Source: Euwallacea fornicatus (taxonomy: Eukaryota; Arthropoda; Insecta; Coleoptera; Curculionidae). From it: 64,000 nt of DNA. Positions 52,001-64,000 of this stretch are shown in pieces. How positions within the stretch are numbered: the first letter of the stretch is position 1; the number at the start of each line of letters is the position of its first letter. Below the pieces are notes generated by a model, which was not told where the DNA came from, searched no databases, and saw only the letters and a program-made list of their open reading frames with translations. The stretch covers positions 4,216,001 to 4,280,000 of the forward strand of contig NC_089541.1 in NCBI RefSeq assembly GCF_040115645.1. The letters are read 5' to 3'. The position numbers and the translations under genes are program-made.

Positions 52001-55000
52001 TATTATTTAATAAAAAGGGCTAAGGAAGGCAAATTTTTAATAGAGTAATCTCAGAGGCTGGAAGTGCCGGCGTGTTCTCTGATTTAGCAGTGATGTTATC
52101 CAGTTTTCTCGGCTACCCAATGGGTCAAATTTCAGACACCTCTGAAAGGCGGTTAAAAAATCGAATTTCTGCTCGATACACTGTGTATAATAATAGACAA
52201 CTACGCCGTATTTTTATTAATAGAAGCGAAATAATTTTGCGGTTGATAAACCTTGCAAGTTCAAGGTCGGCTCGTTGCGATTAAATCGGCATCTGGATTT
52301 TGGCACCGAATTCACGCCACTGGAATTAATTCGCCGATGACACGACACAACCTTGGTACCATGTAACCGACAATTCTGCGTTAGCATTTGAAGTAGATGT
52401 ATTTTTCGGTTAATTGTTTAACGCTTCGATGGAACAGGAAGTGGAAATTGTATTGCGATTTATTAAATCACTTGATTATACAGCAATAGAAATACAAAAT
52501 TGTTCTCATATACTACATTCCGGCATTATGAAAATCCTTCACGTACCAGTTAATACAGTCGAAATGAGCGCAAAAAATGCAACCAACAATTCCCATTAAC
52601 TATAAATGTATATGTTCAATAACTAAGCAATTACTGTAGGTGCACAGCTTAGCTCTCACTGATAACCCCGAAATTGAACAACATAATATGCAGGTCCAGA
52701 AATTTTTCAATTGACGTCACCCCAGGAAATTTTGACCTTTATATCTAATGAATAAAATGTTGTGTAGGTTATGCTTTAATCAGACGGCTGACTGGGCTAT
52801 TAACCTATTGAGCGTATTTGCGTTCCATTTTTTGTTTGAGCGATAAAAGCAACGTTTTTATTGGGGAATTATTTGCCAAGGCATACCGAACCGATCTGAA
52901 AAGTTTTGTTTATTTATCAGTAATAAATTTGAATATCTCCTCGTTCGTAGCGTTTGATTATTGTCAGTAAAAGTTATTTGAGAATTATTGGTCATGCACG
53001 AGTATTCAAGTGGATTAATATTAATTGAAACCATAACGTGTGCCGATCTATAGTTGGAAGAACGTATTAAACGAGCAAGATGGAAAAATACTTCCAACTC
53101 TCTAGAGTTTAAAATGAAATAACTACCTCACAGGCGAAACACAAAAGGAAGAGGAATAACTGAGATGGAACCCGTATGAGATCAACTGATAAAAACTGTT
53201 CTTAATAAGGGTATCTGGGAAAAGAAATCTATATTGATCGGATCGGATTGAAGGATCCCTATCTGCTGGTTTACAACCAATCGGTCCGGCTGCCTATCAT
53301 CAGGGATCAATTCGATTGGTTGAAAATCAGCTTATACGGATCAATTCAATCTAAATCGACTAAATCGTGTCGTCGTTTCCAAAAAGGAGTAGAATGGGAA
53401 TTAAATGTTAGATATAAAAAAAAAAAAAAATGGAAGGAAAACGTTGACGTAACGTAGCTTTATGTGTTAGTTTTAAAAATTTTCCAAGTGGGGCGAAAGC
53501 ACGCGCAGCAATCCCTTGTTGTTGCTGTAATTTTTATTCTTTAAAAAACTTAAATACCGCACAAGCGAAAAAACTTAAAAGGGAAGGAGAAGTAAACAAA
53601 ATCATTACTTAATAAAAATCCAAAGGGTACAGTATGACACAGTACTGAATTAGCGTAAACCGTAAACATATGTCGCATTAAATTTGGAAAGTTTCCGAAT
53701 GAAATATCCCTTGGTCTAGTACCTTCGATTCCAGTTAGTTCTGGTTACCAAGTTCGAGCAGTCATACATTTTAATTTATTTAAATTTCATTATACATATG
53801 TTTCTAACTGTTAAATTATAGTATATTATAATATACTGCGATTAATTATAGTTTATTATCATATATTATCATTTAACAGGTCTTGTGGCCCGCTTCCCAA
53901 TGCATTTGCAATATCAAAAATCGAACGAAATAGTGGTCTCAAATACTATTATAAGGCAGTTCTTGAATGAGATTTCAAAGTGTTATTATTCAACGTTTCC
54001 AGTAACTCATTTTAAATGGTTTTTTTTAAATCAAACTCATAGAAATTTTGCTTTGTAATTTTCAGTATTATCGACAGTTTCTTGTATTAAATTTCAATTC
54101 AAACTCGTTATATTTCAACGATTTTAGTGACGCAATGTCTACAGTCTTTGATCAAGAGAGAACAATAGTTGATCGGAAATCCTTTACAGTTCGTAGTTAC
54201 CTTAAACTTGGAAGAATTGCAATAAATAAATTTCCTCGTGATTTTTGCTTGATTAAATTTTAATTTTTAATTTGGTTTTGGTTATTTGAACTGGATGACC
54301 AGCAAGCGGCCGGCTATTTTGCCTCTAAATGCGTATTGATATTTGAAGGAATTCTTGGTGTTCTGTTTAAAAATTCTACGCACTTTTCACGATCTGGAAA
54401 CGTGGGAGTTTTTATTCAAATTCTGCCACTGCAAAGAAGGTATTAAAACATCAAAAATTGTCATCCGATTAACAAATGACAAACTCAAATAATTTTGTTG
54501 CCGAGTATGTACGTAATGTTATTCATAGGATTTCCTGTTTTGTTTTAAAAACTAATGTTTTATCCCTTCTTTTACTAGTTCATCCACAAAACTGTTTTAT
54601 TATTAATCCACAGTTCGGTCATTTGATTTCTCATCCACCATTTTCTCAAGAAAAAATTGGGTGTAAACCAAAACGTTGTATTTTTTGGTACTGACCATTA
54701 AATTTAATGAAAATATTGTCCTACTTAATAATTATCACTTTCAACAACAAAATATGTTTTTGCAATTCGATAATAAGGAAATCGTTACTCGATATCAGAT
54801 TCCTATATCATAAATTTAAAATTGTTCATTTCACCTTGACAAAAATAAAAATATTTCCGACATTATTTTTAGTTTGGAATATCGGCCAGATATCATTTTG
54901 AAGCTCGTTTGCCGCTAACGAAGTGTCGTGGAAAAAATACGGTCGATAAACAACACAGACCAGGCGCTAATGACACAAAAAAAGTGAAAATACCCCTCCA

Positions 55001-56933
55001 AAATAAATTTCGAACGGATGAGCTTTATTTATAGACCACTCCACTGTCAGAAAGAATAAACAATGTTAATATAGGATGTCGGATGGAATGCAATTTGGAC
55101 GCCACATGAAAGACGAAACTTGGAATAAGTTTAAAAATCATAAAAAAATGCAACGATTTTTTCGCACATATTGTGACAAGCTTTAATTAAGATCCGACAG
55201 TTTAGGATAAGATAAAAGTTTGTTTTGGAAATTTCAGATTGATTTCGCCGTGACTGTGATTTATTTCCGAGAGTGAAAGTGCAGTGATTTACAGCTAGTA
55301 AATTCACGAATTTAGTCGGTTAATCAGAGTATACTGTAAAAAAATACAACTGCAAATTGCAAATAAGTTTTTTTCTGGGAATCTAATTCAAACCATCAAA
55401 GCTTGGTTTCAAGTTTCAATAGTACCATCAATAATGGATTCTCGCTAATTTAACCCACGGAAATGCTTAATTAAAAATTATTAATTGCTGGCAACGTCGA
55501 TGTCCACAAATAAATCAAAATTTAATGCGAAACGAATTCAAGGCAAGATTTACAGAAAAAACCTCCTTGCGGCTGTTTTTTAACCGAGACCGTAATTTGT
55601 TCACTGTCACTTTCAATGACAAGCAATAAATATAATTTTCTTTCGAGCATGAGAAATACACATCACGATTTATTCACAAAATTAGCATAATTTTTGTGAT
55701 GGACGAGAAGGAAGTGTAGGACGAATTTTCTTTCAAGAAGGTGAAGACGTTTCATTTGACAAGAGTTTTACTTTCCGTGGAGCGTAAAGTGAGGGCAATA
55801 AACTACTTTTTTCGTCTATAAGTGAGAATTTCAAATTCTAATCAGGTCAAATATATGGCACCGATTAATTTTATGGTACTGAGGATATTTGGTGTACAAA
55901 TTTCCGAGCCAAAAAAGCCCCGTAAATATGGTTTCAGGAACCTTCATTTAAAGTCAGTTTATACAACACAAACGTACCAAGATAGTCCAAAAGTAAATGT
56001 ATGTTTTCGAAGTTTCCCTTATTTTTCAAAAAACTCAAACCTAATTTCTATAGTTTCCGCATACAAATTTTTTGTCGAAAAAGCTTTTGCATATTTAGAT
56101 AAGTACGTAATGTTCCATGCCACAATCTTTTCACACGTTATTATCATCACTTTGGTCTTTCGTGACTGGTGTGACTCACATTAATTTTATGCCTCAGACT
56201 TTCGTGCTGGAAAATGTTAATCTTAACGTTCACTGAAGTCGGAAACCATGATTTATCCAAATATGCTACTGAACTAAGACGCTTTTGTAAATTTCCAACT
56301 TTAGCTTTAACTTTTATAGGCCAAGTGGAGAAGCATGTTTTATGTAGTTTTTCCATTTTTTTAAAATAAGACAAATTGTCATTTGCCGAAAAACCCCAAA
56401 ATTGTTATAAATATAAATTTGGTGATATCAATTCTAATTAAACAACGATTTATCGAAAATTTGGGCAATCTTCAAAAAATCGAATAGAGCCATGTTGGTA
56501 TGGCTAGTGAGCGATCCTGAAGATTTTCATATCAAACTTGAGATATGCGAACTAATTCTACGAAAATGAAAAACGCCCAAGCGAGATTTCATGAAAAAGT
56601 AATTCTCACATTTCTTTATATAAAATTTTCATACAAAATTTATATACATCCTGAAATTGGCAAGTTCATAAATCGAAAATCATAAGTGTATTAGAAATGA
56701 ATCAACAAAAAAAATAAAATCTAGAAATGTTTCATATTTATCTGGAAATTAGTTTTCAGTAAAAGTTGAAAGTATATTGATAATTTGGCTCCTAACTATG
56801 TTTATGAATTTGTAGTTTTCATATGAAATCAAAATTCTTGGCAATTGCTATTTTTTCTCAATTTCAATAGGTGCCAGCTATTTTTGGAACTAAAAAGCAC
56901 TATATATAGACTATGTGGTATTCATGGACTTAC
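46027..56933. other. Intron upstream of the B1 region, nothing firm
   Basis: About 11 kb of AT-rich sequence. A TACAGAGTGG end lies at 47243. Loose GAAATT/CAAAAT repeats fill about 47270-48080. Frames of 91 codons (48243-48518, minus) and 120 codons (55822-56184, plus) have no recognised family. No splice-bounded coding exon is supported. Confidence 0.6.
53820..53837. repeat. Perfect 18-bp AT palindrome
   Basis: AGTATATTATAATATACT equals its own reverse complement and lies in a longer AT-rich run with further TATTAT words. It could extrude or simply reflect AT richness; no function is implied. Confidence 0.8.
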
Positions 56934-57234
56934 CTATTTTTCCATTAGGGCTATACGGATCGTAGCTTCCAGTAGAAAGAGGAGAAGAATATCCATTACT
57001 AATAACGGTGAAAGCGTGATGCGATGGCGGTCCAGGGGATGGCGTTAGCGAGGGCGCACCCCCACTTGGACTTGGAGAACTTAACCAGTCGTTATCCGGC
57101 CCAGCTGGTCTACGAGGTTTCGAAGATGCTGTAGAATTGCTGCCCAGCCCACTGAATGGGCCATTAGCAATGCCATTGGCGTGTTGCTGCGTCAGCACTG
57201 TACCAGCGGATGTGGCCACGGACACCAGACCGTT
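56934..57234 (-). CDS. EcR: EcR isoform A, second coding exon (residues 59-158 plus one base)
   Basis: This exon carries the conserved A-specific transactivation region of the ecdysone receptor. It begins after a pyrimidine-rich CAG acceptor with Asn-Gly-Leu-Val, in phase 0, matching the donor of the previous exon. Visible motifs are a basic KPRRP (residues 97-101), NDWLSSPSPSGG (106-117), a Pro/Ser-rich stretch (119-129), VISNGYSSP (136-144) and GSYDPYSPNGKI (147-158). The DW...SPSP...SNGY.SP...SGSYDPYSP order is the hallmark of EcR-A in insects. It ends with the first base of a Gly codon at a GTAAGT donor (56933-56928), in phase 1. The next coding exon should be the common one with the DNA-binding domain; it was not found in this window. 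Identity is near certain. Confidence 0.93.
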
Positions 57235-57724
57235 CTGGTGAAAAAAATAAAATCAGTGAGGTTTCATAAGCTAGAAGAAGTGGATGTAATGTAATTTTTT
57301 ACAGTTTTGATAGCTTCTTCTGTGACAAATAAGACACTAATCCATGGCAATCAAATGACCCCTTACCTCTCAATGAATCTTTAACGACAAGTTGACACCA
57401 TAGGAATGTAAGTGCGCGGTTGCCTCCAGGTTGAAAAATTGTATTCAGGTTAGAAAAGTGGTGCTTATTTTGGGTACTGTTTAGTACATTTCTTTCTTCT
57501 AGCCATTGTGAGTCATTAATCAAGGCAGAAAAAATTAATAGCTTCCATCATGATTTGAAGGCGTACCAAATAATTTTACTTCAATGATATAAAACGTAAT
57601 TTACATTTCAGTGCATCTACTCTGGTGTAAAGTGTTCGTTTTTACACAGGCGGTAATTAAGTCCGTAATTTTTTACTATTATATACATGGTTGCAACTGA
57701 ATGGTTTTCTTTAATTTCACTTAC
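57235..57724 (-). other. EcR: Intron between the two EcR-A coding exons
   Basis: This 490-bp phase-0 intron is bounded by a GTAAGT donor and a pyrimidine-rich CAG acceptor on the minus strand. Splicing joins residue 58 (Pro) to residue 59 (Asn). I see no other gene or repeat in it; open frames on either strand are short and unlike any protein I know. Confidence 0.85.
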
Positions 57725-57898
57725 AGGTTGTATCACAACGGTGCTGGGCGTCCCGCTGATCAATGGTTCAGTTTTGATAAGGAGCACGTCGTTTTCGGTG
57801 ACGACTTGTGCAGTACCGTCGGGACGGTAAATCAAGTCGTGTTTAACGTCCATGGGGCCGGAGGCGGCGACGACTGCAACACGGTGTACCGCGGTCAT
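57725..57898 (-). CDS. EcR: EcR isoform A, first coding exon (residues 1-58)
   Basis: This exon encodes the start of the A isoform of the ecdysone receptor, a ligand-activated nuclear receptor that works with Ultraspiracle in the nucleus. The minus-strand frame opens at ATG 57898-57896, the first Met after an in-frame stop at 57919-57917. A second Met (residue 16, MDVKHDLIYR) is an alternative start. Key stretches are DLIYRPDGTAQVV (residues 21-33) and NDVLLIKTEPL (36-46), which resemble EcR-A N-termini of other insects. I41-K42-T43-E44 fits the sumoylation consensus. The exon ends after a CAA CCT codon pair at a GTAAGT donor, in phase 0. A pyrimidine-rich AG acceptor about 90 bases upstream of the ATG (near 57985) suggests that a 5' untranslated exon lies further upstream. 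The assignment is firm together with exon 2; the exact start codon is less sure. Confidence 0.85.
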
Positions 57899-60552
57899 GG
57901 GCGGTACGCTGGGCGGTTACCGCGAGTACTGGATGTCCCGAGACCGCATGTCATATGTGGCACTTGTGGAATAATCGAGCTTATGAGATCTAGAACAAAA
58001 TTTCATATACAAGATAAAATTTATACGTAAGGAATTGAGAGTCATAAACAAGTCAGTAATGAGCTACAATCAAAGTTAGGTATAACAAAATTAAGAGTTT
58101 TGATTTTGAAAAACAATCAATGATGATTGGTATTATTCATAATTCTGATCAATTCCTTCCTCATGGATTTGCATCATTGCTTCGTGCTGTAATACCGCTA
58201 GTTTTGAATCAACTTTCGGATTCAAAAACGGATTTCTTGAAACAAATCGCATACTGCTTTAAGCCAATAAATCAAAGTAAAAAATGTTTTTATTTCATGC
58301 ATTCTGTGCAAATTAATTTCTCGGTAAAGATATCAAGACATGGTTTTTTTGGCCATTACTCAGTGAGTCGTGTTCGAGTTTTAACGAGAAGTTCTATATC
58401 CAGATTTCACACTATAAAGAAAAGAGAATCATAAACGTGTTAATTATGAGTCCCTTTCAAAGTAATAACAAAATTACAGGATATATTCGGTTTTGGGGTG
58501 AAATCACGACTTGGGGTCAGTGTACGTGACTGAGGATAGTTTATAGACTAGTTAACGACATCAAATTTCTAGAGAGAATTGGAGCGGCTTAGCCCACTTT
58601 CGTGCTAAGTAAAGTTGTTTTGAGGACGTCTCACATGTGCACAGGGTACTAATTAAGTATGAATGCAATTAATTAAGTATTCAAAGTCTAGGAAACCTTC
58701 AGATTTTAAAACAGAAAGGTCATATAAATGTGGCCAGAAATAAAAAGTTTGGAACGAGTAATGAAAGCGTATAACCGGTTAACACGTCCAACGATGTATC
58801 CCTAAAAGGTAGCACAGGCTGATGTGAACCTTGTGAAGTGCTAAAATAGGAAATTCACATACTCACAGATGACCTATGAATAACAAATCCAGAAAATTCG
58901 CAAACTATTTCGTACAAGAGTAAATTTTTCTTTATAAGTTTTCTGGAAATTTTTGAAACTGCAGGGGTATAAGTAAATACGTTTCAAGTTTCCAGACCGA
59001 AACTGATCAAATTCTAACAATACCATCGAGATTCCCGTATTTTGTAATTTCATGAATATTATTGTAAGGGATCCTTTTTTTGTCATTCAGACATGCCTAT
59101 CTCGTCGATATAATCCTTCCCTCTCCATTCTCGTCTGTCATCCCTACGTCTCCCAATCCGTCCTCTCCCCTTGTTCAATAACACAAAGCACCCAATAAAC
59201 CTTTTTTTATCCTCCAGTCTTCAGCTAATAGGAAACTTCTCCCATTTTACCGCAAACCTCAACCCTCAAGCGTGATGTTATATGCCACAGTAAGTTGGGT
59301 TTAATAATAGCGGCTAGACAGCGCAGCGTAGACTACGGCAGCGAGATGTTCTCCTTTTTTTTGCATGAAATCGATACCGACAGACAAAATAGCAAGAGAA
59401 CAACTTTGCTCATCTTCTTGTTTACCACTTTATTACTTCAGTGCTCTATAGCTGGACAAATGAACATGATTGGAGCAAAAAGGTTAATTGTTTGCATCTT
59501 GATTGGTTAGTATGAAGAGGAAAATATAAAGCAAATTCGACCCCCAAAATGAAGAAAATTTGATTGCTATTTTACCAAATAATTGATTATAATTACAATA
59601 ATTTACATGAAAAGAACTATATATAATATTCCAAAATCTCCTTTTGATGCAAGGAACGAGGATTTTTATTTTACTTAGTGATGGGATAACTGAGCTATTT
59701 GACTCAATTTTCACTAGCTCAAGAGAGTTTTTCTGCGAGTTTTTTCTTTTTTTACTACTGATCTCCCGCAAGTTGGAAGCTGAAATCGTGTGATTCTGAA
59801 AAGAAGCAATATGAGGAGGCTGGCTCATCAAAACGAGAAACAAACACTTCTGGAAAATTAAAAATTGCAAATAAACCGATAAGATATCAAAGTGTTAATG
59901 TTAAGAAAACGCTTTAATTTTGTCTATTGAAATGCTCATTTGTTACCACTATTCATGACGTATTACCCAAATGAACGCGTATGACGCGTAGCATACAACC
60001 ATCGTTTTCCGGCACGCTGTTTTAAATAATAACAGGAGATTTAACGTACGTGTCAACTCCATCCAGAGCATAATCTACTACTTACGATAGCTACTAGCAA
60101 GATCAATGTCATAGTTCTAGCTTTCGTCATGTTATGATATAATGAGATGATATGATGCGAGGTAGCTGGCGCTGACTATCACGTGCTGACATTGGTGCTG
60201 TGGTGACAAATAACAGTAGCAACAGGAAACGTATGAATTTTTCTGACAGGGAGTGCTACAAATTAAGGGGATCTTGAAAACGGTTACAAAATTGTATTCG
60301 ACCACATGTAAATTAGACTACCTATTGGTGTTAGACATGGGTAGTATCCAAATACCCGTAGTAGATGGCGTTCGGTTCCTTATGTCGCAGTCAAACACTT
60401 TGTATATAACCGAATGCTCATTTTACTACCTGTGTCTTCGTTACCGACCCTTTCCAACTTCCCCCACTCCACTTTTTTACTTCCAACAAATTTATCTCTG
60501 CAGATCTCGTCTCGCTTATTCAATCAATAGTCTCTCTAATTTGGCGATATAG
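57899..60552. other. Sequence upstream of the EcR-A start, probable 5' intron
   Basis: A splice acceptor-like tract (minus strand, ATTTTGTTCTAG) near 57985 suggests that the A transcript begins further right and that this is a 5' UTR intron. A pyrimidine-rich patch on the plus strand (about 59095-59180) appears as GA-rich on the gene strand. No other gene is supported; the 128-codon minus frame at 59484-59870 looks random. Confidence 0.5.
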
Positions 60553-60800
60553 AAACTCCAGACATTTTTCTCACCGTCCTGAGCCCCTAATAAATTTTTT
60601 GTGCGTCCAGGATTTCACTTTTGCTGCAATCACCGGATCCATCGACCTTCGTCCTTGGCTCGACACAGTCCGCAATGGTGGCGGCATTATCGACTGGGGG
60701 GTGGCATTCGCGCCCGCCCCCGTACGAACCGTCTAGACAACCCCGCGCACAAAGGTGCTGCCAGACGGACTGGGGGAGAGTATTGCACTCTGATGATATA
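60553..60800 (-). promoter_or_regulatory. GC/CpG-rich block, candidate EcR-A promoter or 5' untranslated exon
   Basis: A sharply GC-rich, CpG-containing patch lies about 2.7 kb upstream of the EcR-A start codon on the gene's own strand. It is the most GC-rich patch upstream of the A exons in this window. A 5' untranslated exon is expected, because a splice acceptor is visible just before the A start codon. No strong GTAAG-type donor on the minus strand marks an exon end clearly, so the extent and role are uncertain. The plus-strand open frames here have no recognisable product. Confidence 0.3.
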
Positions 60801-63209
60801 TGTATGCGTACATGCTTTATTTCAAATTAAAACTGGATGTGGTGTATATCCACGTAGAGATGTACGAAATCCGGGGCTTTCTTGTCTTTCTGGCTGTGAC
60901 TTTGACGTAAAATTCCTAAAATCGCTGATAGTTTTCTTATCTAAAATTCTAGAAACTTTCGAAAATCAATAACCCAGAATCTCGGATTTCTTTAACGTTT
61001 CAACTCGTGTTTTTAAGAAAAATAAACTTTTAAACATTCGACTTTGTAGAAAATTCCTCTAAACTTCAAACTTATCCAAATGAATTGTTTGTGTAAATGA
61101 TTTTATGGAACTTTAAAATTGCAAATATCGCCAAAAAAAAATCAGTTGCGGATGATCTGATTTTCGAAATCTTTGAGGATTTTGGTTCTTTATCCTACTA
61201 ATTTCTTTAGGACCTTTGATATATCGAGATTTCCTTTAAAAATTTTAATTTACTTCTGTAATAATTCCTACCACTCAGAGATATCTAATTTATGATAGAT
61301 TAAAATTAGGTTTTGGAATGTGAATATCTGTATGCTAACGTCAAAAAGAGACGGGGGTATTGCAATTAAAATTACAAATATTCAAGCTTGAGGCAATACA
61401 GCTAGAAGGGAGAATGAAAGCTCTTGTTTTCTCCCTTGTCTGAAAATCTCAAATTTGAATTGGATCCGGTCTTGTCACTCAACCACGGGGGATAGAAAGA
61501 AACGACTTTCAATGTCTTGCTTTTTGAAGTTGATAACTCGCAGCGGAATTATAGTGAAGTACACTCTTTAGCATTTTCCTTTTGCATGGGCCTTTTATTG
61601 TGGTTGACAAATGGTGAATTGAGACCTGCACCAACGCGCACTCAAACTACCAACTGTAACCAGAGCTACATACGAAAGCGAAACGTTTTCCAAGTTTACT
61701 GTAAAGCTATAGGTTGATGAATGTTTGGCAAATAATGAACATTCAATGCAAAGCTTTAGTCTACAAATAGTTTTAATCGTTTCTTGGGTAACGAAGGCTT
61801 TGTTTCCGTAAAGTTAGAAAACTCTGCTCCTTGATCAGCTTCTTACACGATCTATCTAGCCAATTGAGGAAGAGAGTTTTCCAATTGCCAAGCTTGAGTT
61901 TGACAAAAGGATTACAACTATAATATAACTATATGTATATTTTTCTGCAATTACAGAATGTGTGCTTAGAAGAACGACTGTAAATCCAAAAAGAGGGATT
62001 GCTCTCATACTATATGTTCAAGGTAAAGAAGACCAACATGAGGATATTGATAAATGATGCAAACTAGATTAAATGTGTCGTTGTAAATACGCCTCAGGTA
62101 AGTTTTTGTCGCATTTAAAACAACTTTTTATTACAAGTTCATTGATATCTCACACGTAGTAAATAATGAAATTTTTTTATTATTCCTTAGTTTTCCCTAT
62201 TTTGCGTGCGTCTCTGACTACCTATACATAGTTAACCACAACACAAATTATTCAAGTAAGTCTCCATTGTGTTAAAGATACAAATAGCATTTTCTGATCG
62301 ATATAGTTCTGATCTGATTGTAGTTAAAACTTGGCAAAAAGTGCAATACACTTTAAAAAAAGTAATATTTATGAATTATTTGAAATCTTATGATTCGTTG
62401 CTCATCGTGGATCTGAAAAAAGTAAAACTCTGGGTATCAGAAAACGTAAAAAACTTGATCGGGTGCAGGCAAGAAATTAGTCGGGAATTTTTAAGTGCAA
62501 AATAGTGTGGTAACGCCTGGAGGCGTGAAAAAATTTCATAATTCTCGTAAATCCGAGAACTTAAAGCGATTTGATTGCGCTTGGAAGCGAAAGAGTGAAA
62601 TTCGTCCAGATTTTGAAGCTGCAATAGTATATTAGACATCAAGGACAGTAAGAAAGCTTTCTGATCGAAGACAAAGTTTGGATGTTGAGCAAAGCGAGGC
62701 CTCTGAAGCTCTATTACTTATCTCAGCATTATTGATCTGAGATCAGTAAAGCTGATTAGTATTCTTTGAGGAATTCTATGTGATGGACATTCCTGCACAA
62801 CTCTTTTATCATATTAAGGTTGCGTCGCCTTATTGGGACCAATAGGTAAGTGTTAGAGGTAAAGCGTTCTCCAAATACCTTTCGAGTAAAATGAAACCAT
62901 CCTCGCTGTCAAGGGAATGGTTATAAAACAAACAATCAATTATTCAAATGTTAAATAATCCAACATATATGTTAACCCTAAAGCGATGTCGGAGATGCGC
63001 AATCTTGTAGACACCGGGGTCTTTCGTACACCGATAATGCTTGTTACTTGTAATGAAAATTTAATTGCTTTCGTCTTCACTCTCATGCAACCAAGTGCTT
63101 TGATGAACTTTGATAATCTCCATATTTTCGTGTGTATCACTCATAAAATATTCTTTGCCTTTTTTCATCAACAGGCTTGGGATTCTGACAACTTCTTAAT
63201 TTACAATTT
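60801..63209. other. Upstream flank or further 5' intron, nothing firm
   Basis: AT-rich sequence with no gene, RNA or clear mobile element recognised. Short AATTCC/TTTCAA words near 60960-61240 recall the degenerate repeats near the B1 exon. Confidence 0.55.
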
Positions 63210-63533
63210 CTAAATTCCCATCTCGTTGGTACTTTTGTTTGCGCAAAACAAACCACCCTTTATTGATTTTAAGGCACTTGTGGTGTGTTCGATTTCGCGA
63301 AGAGATATTTCGGGCTCTTCAGTAACCGATAACATTGCATGCTCTTCTTTTTCTTCGTGGCAGCGTTTGTTGCGGCTTGCTACCGGTTTTTTAAATGATC
63401 CGCATTCCTTAAAATTTTTTACGATCCGGTAAAAAACTTTACGGTTTGTCTGTATTTCTTCGTCGTCAACACCTTCATAGATGCGTTCTGCTTTAACTGC
63501 ATTATCATGATACAAAATGTAACAGTTTACCAT
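63210..63533 (-). pseudogene. Transposase N-terminal HTH fragment (DUF4817-like)
   Basis: From Met 63533 the minus frame reads MVNCYILYHDNAVKAERIYE, then a segment with TNRKVFYRIVKNFKECGSF. This resembles the 'A.R.Y..RFP...P....F.R...RL.ETGSF' DNA-binding segment of insect IS630/mariner-type transposases. HAMLSVTEEPEISLREIEHT follows, as the second HTH usually does. The frame stops at 63212-63210, where the DDE catalytic domain should begin; no catalytic part was found to the left. It is a truncated, dead relic. Confidence 0.65.
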
Positions 63534-64000
63534 ATCAAATTTTCTTTCTAGATGAAAAACTTTGCACCATTTTATGATACCAGATGTTAAATGAACCATC
63601 GGAAACCAAATAATCCGTAAATATCTGAAAAAATTTTACACGTTTCATGTCCCGCCCGAAGCGCTGCGTTCAAAAACACTCATATTTCTTTTAAAATAAT
63701 AATAAAAAAAATTATTAAGAGCCGAAATATTGCGTAAATTACTAAGCGTGATACATTGGTGAATTTGTGATAAGAAGTTGCCTTAAAATCGGAAAAAATC
63801 TTACAATTACAAAAACACTGAGACTGTCAATGTTGAAGCACACAAAAAACCGTTTTAACAAAATGGTGTGCCTGCTCATCTATCTCTTAACATCACTTGG
63901 AAATCTTTTTTATTTCAAAAATGTCGTTTTGTTTTCAATAACTGAAAAACCGAAAACGTAGATTTCTTTGCAGCGTGAAACCCCTCTCTTGAATGCGCAA

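Larger units (their letters stand above)
1..56933 (-). other. EcR: Long EcR-A intron, partial, running off the left edge and containing the B1 exon
   Basis: Everything left of the second A exon behaves as intron of EcR-A: the donor is at 56933 and I see no acceptor followed by EcR common-exon sequence before position 1. I looked for zinc-finger DNA-binding domain coding, such as the conserved CEGCKGFFRR segment, on the minus strand and did not find it. The intron would be at least 56.9 kb for the A transcript and at least 32.3 kb for the B1 transcript. It is AT-rich and contains the mobile elements listed separately. The conclusion depends on the common exon really being absent, which I could only check by eye. 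Confidence 0.7.

Noticed and set aside
53210..53350. Apparent hairpin around GGATCCCTAT and AGGGATCAATT
   Set aside because: Matches are short and interrupted; no clear arms when the two halves are compared.
55822..56184. 120-codon plus-strand open frame
   Set aside because: No motif, no supporting splice sites or neighbours, and it lies opposite EcR intron; length is within chance for a 64-kb window.
59484..59870. 128-codon minus-strand open frame upstream of EcR-A
   Set aside because: Composition is that of random AT-rich translation (Phe, Leu, Ile, Ser, Asn); no recognised domain and no exon-like boundaries.
60601..60972. 123-codon plus-strand frame in the GC-rich block
   Set aside because: It runs through CpG-rich sequence with no known motif; better explained as a frame opened by GC content.

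Overview
The window is a piece of an insect nuclear genome, AT-rich and full of decayed transposons. Almost all of it is intron of a single gene on the minus strand: the ecdysone receptor, EcR. This rests on three protein-coding exon segments. Two adjacent exons near 57-58 kb encode the EcR-A isoform-specific N-terminus. One exon near 32.3-32.6 kb encodes the EcR-B1-specific N-terminus, which starts MKRRW. Both isoform-specific parts end at good splice donors in phase 1, so both can splice into the same common exon. That common exon, with the DNA-binding and ligand-binding domains, was not found here and should lie beyond position 1. The EcR peptides look closest to non-lepidopteran, non-dipteran insects. 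My guess is a beetle, but I could not test this.

Layout, read in the direction of the gene (right to left). At 60.55-60.80 kb a GC/CpG-rich block may be the A promoter or leader. At 57.73-57.90 kb is A coding exon 1, and at 56.93-57.23 kb A coding exon 2, separated by a 490-bp intron. About 24 kb of intron follows. At 32.3-33.1 kb lie the B1 coding exon and a GC-rich upstream block that probably holds the B promoter. More than 32 kb of further intron runs off the left edge. This nested A-then-B arrangement is the one known from Drosophila EcR.

The introns hold a graveyard of mobile elements. Recognisable ones are a Tc1-like element with readable terminal inverted repeats (9.02-10.54 kb) and a mariner/IS630-type element with a transposase C-terminal relic (6.79-7.67 kb). 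A transposase N-terminal helix-turn-helix relic sits at 63.2-63.5 kb, a Ty3/gypsy Pol relic at 38.9-39.7 kb and a non-LTR reverse-transcriptase relic at 34.97-35.16 kb. There are also three long foldback elements (12.33-13.50, 19.89-20.84 and 28.42-28.91 kb) with ACAGGGT-type ends. One of these has inserted into a roughly 196-bp tandem repeat. Many solitary ACAGGGT-type ends are scattered through the window.

No tRNA, rRNA, CRISPR array or other cellular gene could be supported. Most of the window's open reading frames are short chance frames in AT-rich intron. All similarity statements come from reading the sequence and from knowledge of the families; no search was run.
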